In this document: in pieces, positions 25,287 to 34,214 of the stretch | Layout: the number at the start of each line of letters is the position of its first letter | How positions within the stretch are numbered: position 1 is the stretch's first letter | NCBI RefSeq assembly: GCF_030150285.1 | Contig: NZ_JASLGE010000014.1 | Span: 1 to 64,000, forward strand | DNA: 64,000 bases | DNA from: Pseudomonas sp. | GTDB lineage: Bacteria > Pseudomonadota > Gammaproteobacteria > Pseudomonadales > Pseudomonadaceae | Reading direction: 5' to 3' | Position numbers and translations under genes: made by a program | The notes under the pieces: model-generated | Told to the model about the DNA's origin: nothing | Database searches by the model: none | What the model saw: only the letters and a program-made list of their open reading frames with translations

Positions 25287-25818
25287 AACCCTCCCTTTAT
25301 TGCTCAGCCTGAGCGCGGCACTGGGAAGCGCGAGCGCCTGGGCTCTGCCGAACGACAATCAACAGCCTATTCGCATCCAGGCGAATGAAGCCCAACTGGA
25401 TGACAAACAAGGCGTGGCGACCTACAAGGGTGACGTCATCATCACCCAGGGGTCGATGAAAATTACGGGCAATACGGTCACCATTACACGCAACCCTGCC
25501 GGTGAAATTGACGTGGTGACCTCAGTAGGCAACCTCGCCTACTTCGAGCAACTGCAAAAAGCGACCGACCCCAAGCCGGTTCAGGCCTATGCCGTGACAA
25601 TTCAATACCATGCCCCACAAAACCGCATCGTATTGATCGACAAAGCCAAGGTTATCAACGATGGCAACACCACCGAAGGCGAGAAAATCGTCTATGACAC
25701 GGTCAAGCAGGTTGCAAGCGCAGGCCGGGCCAATGGCTCCACTGTGACAGCCCCTCGCCCGCGCATCGACATGGTGATTCAGCCGAAGAAAAAAACTGAC
25801 TCGCAGAAGGCCCAGTAA
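25273..25818 (+). CDS. lptA: LPS transport periplasmic protein LptA (LptH)
   Basis: Periplasmic bridge protein for LPS; called LptH in Pseudomonas. The 181-residue precursor has a signal peptide ending near SASAWA (about residue 24) and the OstA-like domain beginning PIRIQANEAQLDDKQGVATYKGDVIITQGS. It overlaps lptC upstream and lptB downstream, so the three are co-translated. Confidence 0.94.
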   Translation: MSLVKTLPLLLSLSAALGSASAWALPNDNQQPIRIQANEAQLDDKQGVATYKGDVIITQGSMKITGNTVTITRNPAGEIDVVTSVGNLAYFEQLQKATDPKPVQAYAVTIQYHAPQNRIVLIDKAKVINDGNTTEGEKIVYDTVKQVASAGRANGSTVTAPRPRIDMVIQPKKKTDSQKAQ

Positions 25819-26543
25819 TGGCAACCCTGAAAGCCCAACATCTGGCCAAAAGCTACAAAAGCCGCCAAGTGGTTCGCGATGTCAGCCTGTCAATCGACAG
25901 TGGGCAAATCGTCGGCCTGCTGGGCCCTAACGGCGCAGGCAAAACCACCTGTTTTTACATGATTGTAGGCTTGGTACAGGCCGATCAGGGTCGCGTATTG
26001 ATTGATGATCTGGACGTCAGCCATCAACCCATGCACGGTCGCGCTCGCGCCGGTATCGGCTACCTGCCGCAAGAAGCCTCGATCTTCCGCAAGCTTTCAG
26101 TCGCCGATAACATCATGGCGATTCTTGAGACGCGCAAGGAGCTCGACAAGGCGGGCCGCCGCAAAGAGCTGGAAAGCCTGCTGCAGGAGTTCCACATCAA
26201 CCACATCCGCGACAACCTAGGCATGAGCCTGTCCGGCGGTGAGCGCCGCCGTGTCGAAATTGCCCGCGCCCTGGCAACCGCGCCCAAGTTCATCCTGCTC
26301 GATGAACCTTTTGCGGGTGTGGACCCGATCTCCGTGGGCGACATCAAGCAGATCATCCACCACCTCAAAGACAAGGGCATCGGCGTCCTGATCACCGATC
26401 ACAACGTCCGTGAAACCCTCGATATTTGCGAAACCGCCTATATCGTCAACGACGGCCAATTGATCGCGGAAGGTGACGCCGAAACGATTCTTGCCAATGA
26501 GTTGGTGAGAGAAGTTTACCTGGGCCACGAGTTCCGCTTGTAA
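25818..26543 (+). CDS. lptB: LPS export ABC transporter ATPase LptB
   Basis: ATPase of LptB2FG, which extracts LPS from the inner membrane. The 241-residue protein has Walker A GPNGAGKTT (residues 36-44), signature LSGGERRRVEIARALA and Walker B FILLDEPFAGVDP. The start overlaps the lptA stop by one base. A hairpin with a T tract follows the stop, so the kds-lpt transcript probably ends before rpoN. Confidence 0.96.
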   Translation: MATLKAQHLAKSYKSRQVVRDVSLSIDSGQIVGLLGPNGAGKTTCFYMIVGLVQADQGRVLIDDLDVSHQPMHGRARAGIGYLPQEASIFRKLSVADNIMAILETRKELDKAGRRKELESLLQEFHINHIRDNLGMSLSGGERRRVEIARALATAPKFILLDEPFAGVDPISVGDIKQIIHHLKDKGIGVLITDHNVRETLDICETAYIVNDGQLIAEGDAETILANELVREVYLGHEFRL

Positions 26544-26573
26544 CCCGAATACAGGGTAAGTTTCCTGGAGCGC

Positions 26574-26606
26574 ATGGGGGCACTTAAAACCCCCACAATT
26601 TTTATT
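26574..26606 (+). terminator. Rho-independent terminator after lptB
   Basis: TGGGGG (26575-26580) and CCCCCA (26590-26595) form a stem, followed by a short T-rich tract (ATTTTTATT). It lies 31 bases after the lptB stop. Confidence 0.65.
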
Positions 26607-26643
26607 GCCAATGCGCTCTAGTCAAACCCACCACTTTCAGGCA

Positions 26644-26649
26644 TATAAT
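26644..26649 (+). promoter_or_regulatory. possible -10 box for rpoN
   Basis: TATAAT lies 78 bases before the rpoN start, between the lptB terminator and the gene. A 4/6 match to the -35 consensus lies 19 bases upstream, so the call is tentative. Confidence 0.4.
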
Positions 26650-26726
26650 TTGCTTATGTTTGGCGCTCACGCGCTTGTAGTGGATGGCGCCATGTGCGCC
26701 GGCGAATAAGGTGTTAAGCCCCTGCC

Positions 26727-28220
26727 ATGAAACCATCGCTAGTCCTGAGAATGGGCCAGCAGCTGACAATGACACCTCAGCTGCAACAAGCCATCCGTCT
26801 GCTCCAACTGTCGACCCTGGACCTGCAACAGGAAATCCAGGAAGCCCTGGAATCCAATCCGATGCTCGAGCGCCAGGAAGATGGCGACGACTTCGATAAT
26901 TCGGATCCGATGGCCGACAACATTGAGCAAAAAACCACTAACGAAATACAGGAACCTTCGTACCAAGAGCCTGCACCTACCGTCGATAACCTGGAAGATG
27001 GCGAGTGGAACGAGCGTATTCCCAATGAGCTGCCCGTCGACACCGCCTGGGAAGACATCTACCAGACCAGCGCCAGCAGCCTGCCCAGCAACGATGACGA
27101 CGAGTGGGATTTCACCACCCGCACGTCCGCCGGTGAAAGCCTGCAGAGCCACTTGCTCTGGCAATTAAATCTGGTGCCCATGTCTGACACGGATCGCCTC
27201 ATCGGCGTGACGCTCATCGACTGCATCAACAATCAGGGCTACCTCGACGAAACACTCGAAGAAATCCTCGAGGCATTCGATCTCGAACTGGACATCGAGC
27301 TGGATGAAATTGAAGCCGTCCTGCACCGTATCCAGCAATTTGAGCCTGCCGGCATCGGCGCTCGCACATTGAGTGAATGCCTGCTGCTGCAACTGCGCCA
27401 ATTACCCGCTAAAACACCGTGGCTGAACGAAGCCAAGCGCTTGGTGACAGACTATATCGACCTGTTGGGTGGTCGCGACTATAGCCAACTGATGCGGCGC
27501 ATGAAGCTCAAGGAAGATGAACTGCGCCAGGTCATCGAACTGGTACAGAGCCTGAACCCGCGCCCCGGCTCACAGATCGAGTCCAGCGAAGCCGAGTATG
27601 TCGTGCCTGACGTCATCGTGCGCAAGGATAACGAGCGCTGGCTGGTCGAACTCAACCAAGAGTCCGTACCGCGCCTGCGAGTCAATCCGCAATATGCGGG
27701 CTTCGTCCGCCGCGCTGACACCAGTGCCGACAACACCTTCATGCGCAATCAGTTACAGGAAGCTCGCTGGTTCATCAAAAGCCTGCAAAGCCGCAATGAA
27801 ACCCTGATGAAAGTGGCCACCCAAATAGTGGAACACCAGCGCGGGTTTCTGGAGTATGGCGACGAGGCCATGAAACCGCTGGTCCTGCACGATATTGCCG
27901 AAGCCGTAGGCATGCACGAGTCGACCATTTCGCGGGTTACCACACAAAAATTCATGCATACCCCACGCGGTATCTATGAGCTTAAGTACTTTTTCTCCAG
28001 CCATGTCAGCACCTCTGAAGGCGGCGAGTGTTCATCCACGGCGATCCGCGCCATCATCAAAAAACTGGTGGCGGCTGAAAATCAGAAAAAGCCGTTGAGT
28101 GACAGCAAGATCGCTGGTTTACTGGAGGCACAAGGTATTCAGGTAGCCCGTCGAACCGTTGCCAAGTACCGCGAATCCCTCGGGATTGCGCCTTCCAGCG
28201 AGCGCAAGCGTTTAATGTAA
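26727..28220 (+). CDS. rpoN: RNA polymerase sigma-54 factor
   Basis: Alternative sigma factor for nitrogen metabolism, motility and other enhancer-dependent promoters. The 497-residue protein has the glutamine- and leucine-rich region I (MKPSLVLRMGQQLTMTPQLQQAIRLLQLSTLDL), an acidic region II, the core-binding and HTH region, and the RpoN box ARRTVAKYRE close to the C terminus. It heads the conserved cluster rpoN-hpf-ptsN-rapZ-ptsO. Confidence 0.97.
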   Translation: MKPSLVLRMGQQLTMTPQLQQAIRLLQLSTLDLQQEIQEALESNPMLERQEDGDDFDNSDPMADNIEQKTTNEIQEPSYQEPAPTVDNLEDGEWNERIPNELPVDTAWEDIYQTSASSLPSNDDDEWDFTTRTSAGESLQSHLLWQLNLVPMSDTDRLIGVTLIDCINNQGYLDETLEEILEAFDLELDIELDEIEAVLHRIQQFEPAGIGARTLSECLLLQLRQLPAKTPWLNEAKRLVTDYIDLLGGRDYSQLMRRMKLKEDELRQVIELVQSLNPRPGSQIESSEAEYVVPDVIVRKDNERWLVELNQESVPRLRVNPQYAGFVRRADTSADNTFMRNQLQEARWFIKSLQSRNETLMKVATQIVEHQRGFLEYGDEAMKPLVLHDIAEAVGMHESTISRVTTQKFMHTPRGIYELKYFFSSHVSTSEGGECSSTAIRAIIKKLVAAENQKKPLSDSKIAGLLEAQGIQVARRTVAKYRESLGIAPSSERKRLM

Positions 28221-28294
28221 GATCGGGCTGCAGCGTTTCAGTGGCAGGCTTATCGGCTTGCCGCTTTATGCAATGGCATCAAAGGAGAAACTGT

Positions 28295-28603
28295 ATGCAA
28301 GTCAACATCAGTGGACACCAATTGGAAGTTACCGAACCTCTGCGAGCTTACATCGGCGAAAAACTCAATCGTATTGAGCGCCACTTCGACAAAATCACCA
28401 ACGTGCAAGTCACGATGACGGTCGAAAAACTCAAGCAGAAAATCGAAGCTACCTTGCATATCCATGGAGGAGAAGTCGTTGCAAACGCCGAGCATGACGA
28501 TATGTATGCCGCCATTGATCTGCTCACCGACAAGCTTGATCGCCAACTGAAAAAGCATAAGGAAAAGACCCAAAGCCTGCTCCAGGGCGCGACCGGTCGT
28601 TAA
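28295..28603 (+). CDS. hpf: ribosome hibernation-promoting factor
   Basis: Binds the 30S subunit and promotes inactive 100S ribosome dimers in resting cells. The 102-residue product is the short HPF form (MQVNISGHQLEVTEPLRAYI, then NVQVTMTVEKLKQKIEATLHIHGGEVVANAEHDDMYAAID). The ATG at 28295 is preceded by AGGAGA; the frame is open further upstream but without family match. It lies 74 bases after rpoN. Confidence 0.95.
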   Translation: MQVNISGHQLEVTEPLRAYIGEKLNRIERHFDKITNVQVTMTVEKLKQKIEATLHIHGGEVVANAEHDDMYAAIDLLTDKLDRQLKKHKEKTQSLLQGATGR

Positions 28604-28615
28604 TACTCCCTAACC

Positions 28616-29080
28616 ATGATTCGACTCGAAACCATCCTGACCCCCGGCCGTTCCTTGGTGAACGTGCCGGGCGGCAGTAAAAAGCGTGCACTTGAACAAA
28701 TCGCCAACTTGATCAGCCGCGAAGCGCCTGACCTCGTGATGCAGGATGTTTACGAGAGCTTGCTTGCCCGCGAAAAACTGGGTTCTACCGGTTTTGGTAA
28801 CGGCATTGCCATACCCCATTGTCGCCTCAAGGGCTGCAAGTCGCCTGTTAGCGCCTTGTTGCACCTCGATGCCCCCATAGATTTCGACGCCATCGATGGC
28901 GCGCCGGTCGACCTGCTCTTCGTTTTGCTGGTACCAGAAGCGGCAACCGATGCACACCTGGAACTGCTCCGGCAGATAGCCAGCATGCTCGATCGTAAAG
29001 ACGTGCGTGATCGACTGCGCGCGGCACCCAGCAACGAAGCGCTCTATCAGGTTGTTCTGGACGTACAGAACGGTCATTAA
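28616..29080 (+). CDS. ptsN: nitrogen-PTS EIIA component
   Basis: EIIA-Ntr, a phosphoacceptor of the regulatory nitrogen PTS (PtsP-NPr-PtsN). The 154-residue domain has the phosphorylatable histidine H68 in GIAIPHCRLKGC. It modulates potassium, carbon and nitrogen metabolism rather than sugar import. Thirteen bases separate it from hpf and two from rapZ. Confidence 0.95.
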   Translation: MIRLETILTPGRSLVNVPGGSKKRALEQIANLISREAPDLVMQDVYESLLAREKLGSTGFGNGIAIPHCRLKGCKSPVSALLHLDAPIDFDAIDGAPVDLLFVLLVPEAATDAHLELLRQIASMLDRKDVRDRLRAAPSNEALYQVVLDVQNGH

Positions 29081-29082
29081 TC

Positions 29083-29940
29083 ATGCGCTTAGTTATTGTC
29101 AGCGGACGCTCCGGCTCCGGAAAAAGTACTGCCCTCGCCGTCCTCGAAGACAATGGTTTTTATTGCATCGACAACCTGCCAGCCGGTTTGCTGCCGGAGC
29201 TGGCGGAGCGGGCCCTGATTCATACCGAGTTGGCGCAGCCACTGGTCGCGGTATCCATTGATGCTCGCAACCTGCCAAGCCATCTGTCGCGCTTCCCGCA
29301 GTTGCTTGAAGAAGTACGCAACCGTCACATTCAATGTGATGTGCTGTACCTGGATGCCGACGAGGAAACCCTGCTCAAGCGGTTCTCCGAAACACGGCGA
29401 CGCCACCCACTGAGTAGCGAAAGCCGTTCGCTGGCTGAAGCCATTCGTGATGAAACACAATTGCTAGGCCCTATTGCCGACCTGGCTGACCTCACGATTA
29501 ACACCACCAACCTGAATCTGTACCAGTTACGCGACACCCTCAAGTTGCGCCTGCTGAACAAACCGGAAGCCGGTACAGCGTTCCTGGTGGAGTCCTTTGG
29601 CTTCAAGCGTGGAATGCCCGTGGACGCCGACCTGGTGTTTGACGTCCGATGCCTGCCAAACCCCTATTGGAAGCCTGAGTTGCGGGAGCAGTCCGGCCTG
29701 GATCAGCCCGTCGCCGATTACCTGGCCGCTCAACCTGACGTGGAAGAGATGTTCCAGGACATTTCCAGTTACCTGCTTAAATGGCTGCCCCGCTTTGCCG
29801 CCAGCAACCGGGCCTATGTCACCATTGGCATCGGCTGTACCGGCGGCCATCACCGCTCGGTTTACCTGACCGAAAGGCTCGGCAGGTGCCTGCAAGAAAA
29901 CCTGAAAAACGTTCAGGTTCGCCACCGCGACCTTACTTGA
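29083..29940 (+). CDS. rapZ: RNase adapter protein RapZ
   Basis: P-loop protein of the YvcJ/RapZ family; in enterobacteria it directs an sRNA to RNase E and senses glucosamine-6-phosphate. The 285-residue product has Walker A GRSGSGKST (residues 8-16), and the C-terminal domain signature IGIGCTGGHHRSVYLTERL. The function in Pseudomonas is inferred from the family. It lies between ptsN and ptsO. Confidence 0.94.
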   Translation: MRLVIVSGRSGSGKSTALAVLEDNGFYCIDNLPAGLLPELAERALIHTELAQPLVAVSIDARNLPSHLSRFPQLLEEVRNRHIQCDVLYLDADEETLLKRFSETRRRHPLSSESRSLAEAIRDETQLLGPIADLADLTINTTNLNLYQLRDTLKLRLLNKPEAGTAFLVESFGFKRGMPVDADLVFDVRCLPNPYWKPELREQSGLDQPVADYLAAQPDVEEMFQDISSYLLKWLPRFAASNRAYVTIGIGCTGGHHRSVYLTERLGRCLQENLKNVQVRHRDLT

Positions 29941-29956
29941 AAGGATCTACCCCGCG

Positions 29957-30229
29957 ATGCCTGTTCTGGAAATAGAAATCATCAACAAGCTGGGCTTACA
30001 CGCTCGAGCCTCAGCCAAGTTCGTCGGCATCGCTGGAAAGTACCCTTGCCTGATACGTGCAGGCCGCACGCCAGAAACAATGGTCGATGGTAAAAGCATA
30101 ATGGCCATGATGATGCTCGCCGCCGGGAAAGGCACAAAAATTCATCTTATGACTGAAGGCGAGCAAGAACAGGATGCGCTGGATGCCCTCACAACACTCA
30201 TCAATAACTACTTCGATGAAGGTGAGTAA
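29957..30229 (+). CDS. ptsO: nitrogen-PTS phosphocarrier NPr
   Basis: HPr-like phosphocarrier passing phosphate from PtsP to PtsN. The 90-residue protein has the active-site histidine H15 in NKLGLHARASAKF and the serine-site region VDGKSIMAMMML (S47). It is the last gene of the rpoN cluster and is followed by a REP-like inverted repeat. Confidence 0.95.
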   Translation: MPVLEIEIINKLGLHARASAKFVGIAGKYPCLIRAGRTPETMVDGKSIMAMMMLAAGKGTKIHLMTEGEQEQDALDALTTLINNYFDEGE

Positions 30230-30240
30230 AACTGGCACCC

Positions 30241-30325
30241 TGTAGTCGCTGGCGCAGGCTGCGTTAAGGGCCGAAGAAGGTTATTCGCCAACTTGACCCG
30301 ACCGCAGCCTGCGCCAGCGGCTACC
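30241..30325. repeat. long inverted repeat after ptsO (second REP class)
   Basis: TGTAGTCGCTGGCGCAGGC at 30241-30259 has its complement GCCTGCGCCAGCGGCTAC at 30307-30324 across a 47-base spacer. The core (CTGGCGCAGGCTGCG) differs from the GAGCAAGCTC-type REP elsewhere in the window. It separates ptsO from the convergent ZIP transporter gene and may terminate both. Confidence 0.7.
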
Positions 30326-30343
30326 TATTTAGGCCCGCCACCA

Positions 30344-31240
30344 CTACCCTAACGCCGTGTCCATCGTCATCATCAAGCAGAAGCCGACGCACAATCCCAA
30401 ACTCGCCAGTTTTTCATGACCGTTACGTCGTGACTCTGGAATAACCTCTTGAGTTACCACCAAAAGCATAGCGCCAGCTGCCAGCGCCAGACCCAATGGC
30501 AACAGCGTTTCAGCCAGACTCACCAGCCACGCAGACAACACTGCGAACACGGGCTCGACAAGGCCTGATGCCGCACCGATCAGGAACGCCCTGACCCGTG
30601 ACATCCCTGCCCCCGCCAACACCAGGGCGACCACCAACCCCTCCGGGACATCCTGCAACGCAATGCCCATCGCCAGGCTATCGGCATCGGGCAGCCCGCC
30701 ACCTGCTGATACCCCGACCGCCATGCCTTCTGGAATGTTATGCGCCACAATAGCGATAACGAACAACCAGATACGCGGTGCAATGACGGGCTCGCCCGGC
30801 TGACCGATAAAAGCGTCCGGTGCGGCTCCCGCGAACTTGCGGTCCACCAGAAACAGGCAAAGCGCCCCCAGCATGATGCCCGCGCTCACCAGCCCACTGG
30901 ATGCCCAGGTTGACCAGCCCAGGCTTTGCCCAGCGGCGATAGCCGGCACAATCAGGGAAAATGCCGTTGCGGCTAACATCACGCCCGCACCAAACCCCAG
31001 CAACGTGTCACTGACCGCAACGGGCATTTTACGGATAACCAGCACCGGAACCGCACCTAACGCGGTGCCCAATGCACACAGTGCACCGCCCTGCAGTGCG
31101 CGCAGCATTTTCGGCTCAAGATCCAGCCAGACCAAGCCCTTGGCAACCAGCAAGGCGGTGCCCGCCAACAGCAGAAGCGTGCCAAAGGCATAGCGAAACA
31201 TCCGCACGCCACCGACCGCTAAAATGTGCGTGCCCATCAT
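30344..31240 (-). CDS. ZIP-family metal transporter
   Basis: Predicted inner-membrane importer of zinc or other divalent metals. The 298-residue protein has about eight hydrophobic segments. The ZIP metal-binding motifs are in AHNIPEGMAVG and LQDVPEGLVV. It begins 24 bases after the sodA stop and lies at the end of the iron-responsive fagA-fumC-sodA cluster, which makes a role in manganese or zinc supply under iron limitation plausible. The substrate cannot be read from the sequence. AAGGA precedes the first ATG by nine bases; an internal ATG (MFRYAFG) is an alternative start. Confidence 0.88.
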   Translation of the reverse strand: MMGTHILAVGGVRMFRYAFGTLLLLAGTALLVAKGLVWLDLEPKMLRALQGGALCALGTALGAVPVLVIRKMPVAVSDTLLGFGAGVMLAATAFSLIVPAIAAGQSLGWSTWASSGLVSAGIMLGALCLFLVDRKFAGAAPDAFIGQPGEPVIAPRIWLFVIAIVAHNIPEGMAVGVSAGGGLPDADSLAMGIALQDVPEGLVVALVLAGAGMSRVRAFLIGAASGLVEPVFAVLSAWLVSLAETLLPLGLALAAGAMLLVVTQEVIPESRRNGHEKLASLGLCVGFCLMMTMDTALG

Positions 31241-31264
31241 TGGCTTGAGTCCTTAAAAATGGGC

Positions 31265-31876
31265 TTAGGCCAACGCGGCCTGATAGCGCCGCGTCACTTC
31301 AGGCCAATTAATCACGTTGTAAAACGCATTAATGTACTCCGGACGACGGTTCTGATAGCGCAAGTAGTAAGCGTGTTCCCACACATCCAGCCCCAGAATG
31401 GGCGTATTGCCATTCATTAACGGGCTGTCCTGATTGCCACTGCTTTCGACCACCAGGGTTTTCTGGGGGGTAACGCTTAACCAGGCCCAACCACTGCCAA
31501 AACGGGTCAGAGCCGCTTTGGTAAATGCCTCCTTGAACGCCTCCAAACCACCCAGTTGCTGGTCAATCGCTGCGGCCAGGACACCTTCAGGCTTACCGCC
31601 GCCTTTGGGGCTCATCACCTCCCAGAACAAGGAGTGGTTGGCATGCCCACCGCCTTGATTGATCACCGCTGCACGAAGTTTTTCGGGCAGTTGATGAACA
31701 CTGGCGACCAGTTTTTCGACCGGCCACTGTGCCCATTCAGTCCCTTCAACAGCCGCATTCAGGTTGTTTATGTAGGTCTGGTGGTGCTTGGTGTAGTGAA
31801 TTTCCATGGTCTGTGCATCGATATGTGGCTCCAGCGCGTCATAGGCATAAGGCAAGGCTGGCAAGGTGTAAGTCAT
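31265..31876 (-). CDS. sodA: manganese superoxide dismutase
   Basis: Dismutates superoxide in the cytoplasm. The 203-residue enzyme has metal ligands H27 (EIHYTKHH), H81 (GGGHANHSLFW), D164 and H168 (DVWEHAYY). The GNQDSP glutamine (Q149) and the GGHANH pattern are those of the manganese rather than the iron enzyme. In Pseudomonas this gene is induced when iron is scarce, consistent with the Fur box upstream of fagA. The ATG at 31876 follows CAGGAG and lies one base after the preceding gene's stop codon. Confidence 0.95.
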   Translation of the reverse strand: MTYTLPALPYAYDALEPHIDAQTMEIHYTKHHQTYINNLNAAVEGTEWAQWPVEKLVASVHQLPEKLRAAVINQGGGHANHSLFWEVMSPKGGGKPEGVLAAAIDQQLGGLEAFKEAFTKAALTRFGSGWAWLSVTPQKTLVVESSGNQDSPLMNGNTPILGLDVWEHAYYLRYQNRRPEYINAFYNVINWPEVTRRYQAALA

Positions 31877-31877
31877 C

Positions 31878-32327
31878 TCAATGTACTCCTGAGTGATGGC
31901 CACTGGCAGTCAAGGTCTCACGACCCGGCTGGGCGGCGTGAGGTTTGAGCAAAAGGCTGGAGCGCGGGTACTCGCCGTGCTCACTGATAAAATTCAACAA
32001 CTCGACATAGGTTTTACTGCTCTGGCGTAGCGCTGCTTCCCGCAACGCCAGCGAGAGCCTTGGGTTTTTGAGGGTCTGTAACAATCGCTGGTGAATCGCA
32101 CACAAGTACTCGACGCTTTCCTCGGGCTGGTTTAGCCGCAAGTGCAGATCGGCGAGGTTGTGGTGCGAAATAACACAGGCTGCCACTGCTTCGTCGGCAT
32201 CACTCCAGCGTTCAAACAACACCTGGGCCAACGCAAGGGCCTGCAAGTAGTGCTCTCGGGCATCGACCAGTTCACCTTCAGCGAAATAGCCGTTAGCCCT
32301 TTCGATCGTGCGTTTCCAGTGCTCCAT
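31878..32327 (-). CDS. TPR-like protein of the fumC-sodA operon
   Basis: The 149-residue protein matches the uncharacterised gene that lies between fumC and sodA in Pseudomonas genomes. It is alpha-helical; the segments NGYFAEGELVDAREHYLQALALAQVLFERW and VISHHNLADLHLRLNQPEESVEYL resemble tetratricopeptide repeats. No signal peptide or membrane segment is present. The function is unknown; its placement suggests a role in the iron-starvation response. The ATG at 32327 follows GGAGG by five bases. Confidence 0.82.
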   Translation of the reverse strand: MEHWKRTIERANGYFAEGELVDAREHYLQALALAQVLFERWSDADEAVAACVISHHNLADLHLRLNQPEESVEYLCAIHQRLLQTLKNPRLSLALREAALRQSSKTYVELLNFISEHGEYPRSSLLLKPHAAQPGRETLTASGHHSGVH

Positions 32328-32354
32328 GTGAACCTCCAAAGCAGTGTCGTTTAG

Positions 32355-33731
32355 TTAAACGCCGCCAGCCGTCAGCTTCTCGGGGTCAAGCAAGACCTCA
32401 AGCTGGCTGCGGGACAGATCGGTGTACTCAAGGGCTACATCAATCACCGGGCGACCCTGCTGATAGGCGGCCTTGGCAATTTCAGCGGCTTTTTGATAAC
32501 CAATGATCGGGTTCAAGGCCGTGACCAGGATCGGGTTGCGCGATAGCGCCTCTTTGAGCTTGTCTTCGTTGACCTTGAAACTGGCGATGGCCTTGTCCGC
32601 CAGCAAGCGGCTGGCGTTGGCCAGTAACTCAAGGCTGCTCAACAGATTCTGGGCAATCACCGGCAACATGACGTTCAGCTCAAAATTGCCGGACTGCCCT
32701 GCAATGGTAATGACGGTGTCATTGCCGATGACCTGTGCTGCGACCATCGCTGTGGCTTCAGGAATCACCGGGTTGACCTTGCCTGGCATGATCGAGGAGC
32801 CCGGCTGCAAGGCTTGCAGCTCAATCTCGCCCAACCCCGCCAATGGGCCAGAGTTCATCCAACGCAGATCGTTGGCAATTTTCATCAGCGATACGGCCGT
32901 AGCCTTGAGCTGGCCAGAGACCGAAACGGCTGTGTCCTGTGAGCCGATCAGTGCGAACAGGTCTTTGCCCGGCGTAAAGTGAACGTGGGTCAAAGCACTG
33001 AGTTGCTGGCTGAACAACGCAGCAAACTGCGGGTGCGCATTGATGCCTGTGCCCACCGCCGTGCCACCTTGGGCCAGGGATTGCAGCGCCGGCTGTAACG
33101 CTTGTAAATGCTCAATATTGGCTTTTAGTTGCTGCGCCCAGCCATTGAGCACCTGGCTCATGCGTACGGGCATGGCGTCCATCAAGTGCGTGCGCCCGGT
33201 TTTGACGTAACCGTGAACCTGCTCGGCCTTGTGCTCGATCACCTGCACCAGATGCGCGAGTGCGGGCAGCAGTTGCTCATGCAAACTCAATGCGGCACTG
33301 ACATGAAGGGTGGTCGGAATAATGTCATTGCTGCTTTGCCCGCAATTGACGTGATCGTTTGCATTGACGGCCTCGCCCAATACACGGGTGGCCAATGTGG
33401 CAATCACTTCATTGGCGTTCATATTGGAACTGGTGCCCGAGCCGGTCTGGAAAATATCCACCGGGAAATGCTCCATAAAATCGCCCGCCAGCAGGATCTG
33501 TGTCGCCTCGACGATGGCATTACCCTGAGCTTCAGTGATTTGCTGGAGTTCGACGTTTGCCTTGGCCGCTGCGGCCTTGGCCAGAATCAATGCGCGAATG
33601 AATTGCGCCGGCATGCGCTGATGACTGATCGGAAAGTTGTCTACCGCGCGCTGGGTTTGTGCGCCATACAACGCCGCCTCAGGCACATGCAATGGGCCCA
33701 TGCTGTCTCGTTCGATACGCGTGTTACTCAT
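32355..33731 (-). CDS. fumC: class II fumarate hydratase
   Basis: Iron-independent fumarase of the TCA cycle, used when iron-sulfur fumarases fail for lack of iron. The 458-residue length is typical. The superfamily signature GSSIMPGKVNP is present, with TGSGTSSNMNANEV and GRTHLMDAMPV as further active-site regions. It is cotranscribed with fagA upstream and the TPR-like gene and sodA downstream. Confidence 0.97.
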   Translation of the reverse strand: MSNTRIERDSMGPLHVPEAALYGAQTQRAVDNFPISHQRMPAQFIRALILAKAAAAKANVELQQITEAQGNAIVEATQILLAGDFMEHFPVDIFQTGSGTSSNMNANEVIATLATRVLGEAVNANDHVNCGQSSNDIIPTTLHVSAALSLHEQLLPALAHLVQVIEHKAEQVHGYVKTGRTHLMDAMPVRMSQVLNGWAQQLKANIEHLQALQPALQSLAQGGTAVGTGINAHPQFAALFSQQLSALTHVHFTPGKDLFALIGSQDTAVSVSGQLKATAVSLMKIANDLRWMNSGPLAGLGEIELQALQPGSSIMPGKVNPVIPEATAMVAAQVIGNDTVITIAGQSGNFELNVMLPVIAQNLLSSLELLANASRLLADKAIASFKVNEDKLKEALSRNPILVTALNPIIGYQKAAEIAKAAYQQGRPVIDVALEYTDLSRSQLEVLLDPEKLTAGGV

Positions 33732-33742
33732 CGGGATGATCC

Positions 33743-34120
33743 TTACCGCAGTTCTGTCAAAGAGATGGAAGGCTCGAGTTCACAGGTTGCCAATTGCCAG
33801 GCATAGCTTTGCCAGCGCTTGAGGCGACAGGCGCACAGGGCTTGAGTTTCAAGATCGCGCAACGGACGCCACGCGTGGTCCAGGCATTGCATTCGCCACT
33901 GCCAGGGCAACGCGGTGTCGGTCGCAGTGTCCAGCAGCAATCGGAAGGTGGTCACGGCAATCGTCCAGGGCGACGTTGACGTGCAACAGGCCAGGTAACG
34001 GCCTTCGGCAAGGTAATGTTCAATCAGGCGCGGTTCGTCCGGCGCCAGCCCGCAACGGATCTGACGGCTCATCCAGCGCCAGCTTTGCAGATAAGGCCCT
34101 TCATGCAAGGCAAGACTCAT
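33743..34120 (-). CDS. fagA: Fur-associated protein FagA
   Basis: The 125-residue protein corresponds to FagA, the first gene of the Fur-repressed fagA-fumC-orf-sodA operon described in P. aeruginosa. Its biochemical role is unknown. It contains many tryptophans, arginines and several cysteines (CTSTSP, CLDHAW, CACRLKRW), and no signal peptide. The start lies 15 bases downstream of the Fur box. Confidence 0.85.
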   Translation of the reverse strand: MSLALHEGPYLQSWRWMSRQIRCGLAPDEPRLIEHYLAEGRYLACCTSTSPWTIAVTTFRLLLDTATDTALPWQWRMQCLDHAWRPLRDLETQALCACRLKRWQSYAWQLATCELEPSISLTELR

Positions 34121-34135
34121 GACCCAAGCTCACTC

Positions 34136-34154
34136 GATAATGAGATTCATTATT
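34136..34154 (-). promoter_or_regulatory. Fur box upstream of fagA-fumC-sodA
   Basis: GATAATGAGATTCATTATT matches the 19-base Fur consensus at 16 positions. An overlapping half site (GATTATC) follows at 34165-34171. Its position before fagA predicts iron repression of fagA, fumC, the TPR-like gene and sodA. Confidence 0.85.
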
Positions 34155-34214
34155 AAGCGATATTGATTATCAAAACAAGCCCGGCGTATGCGCATCTCCT
34201 TAACGATTGAGCAC

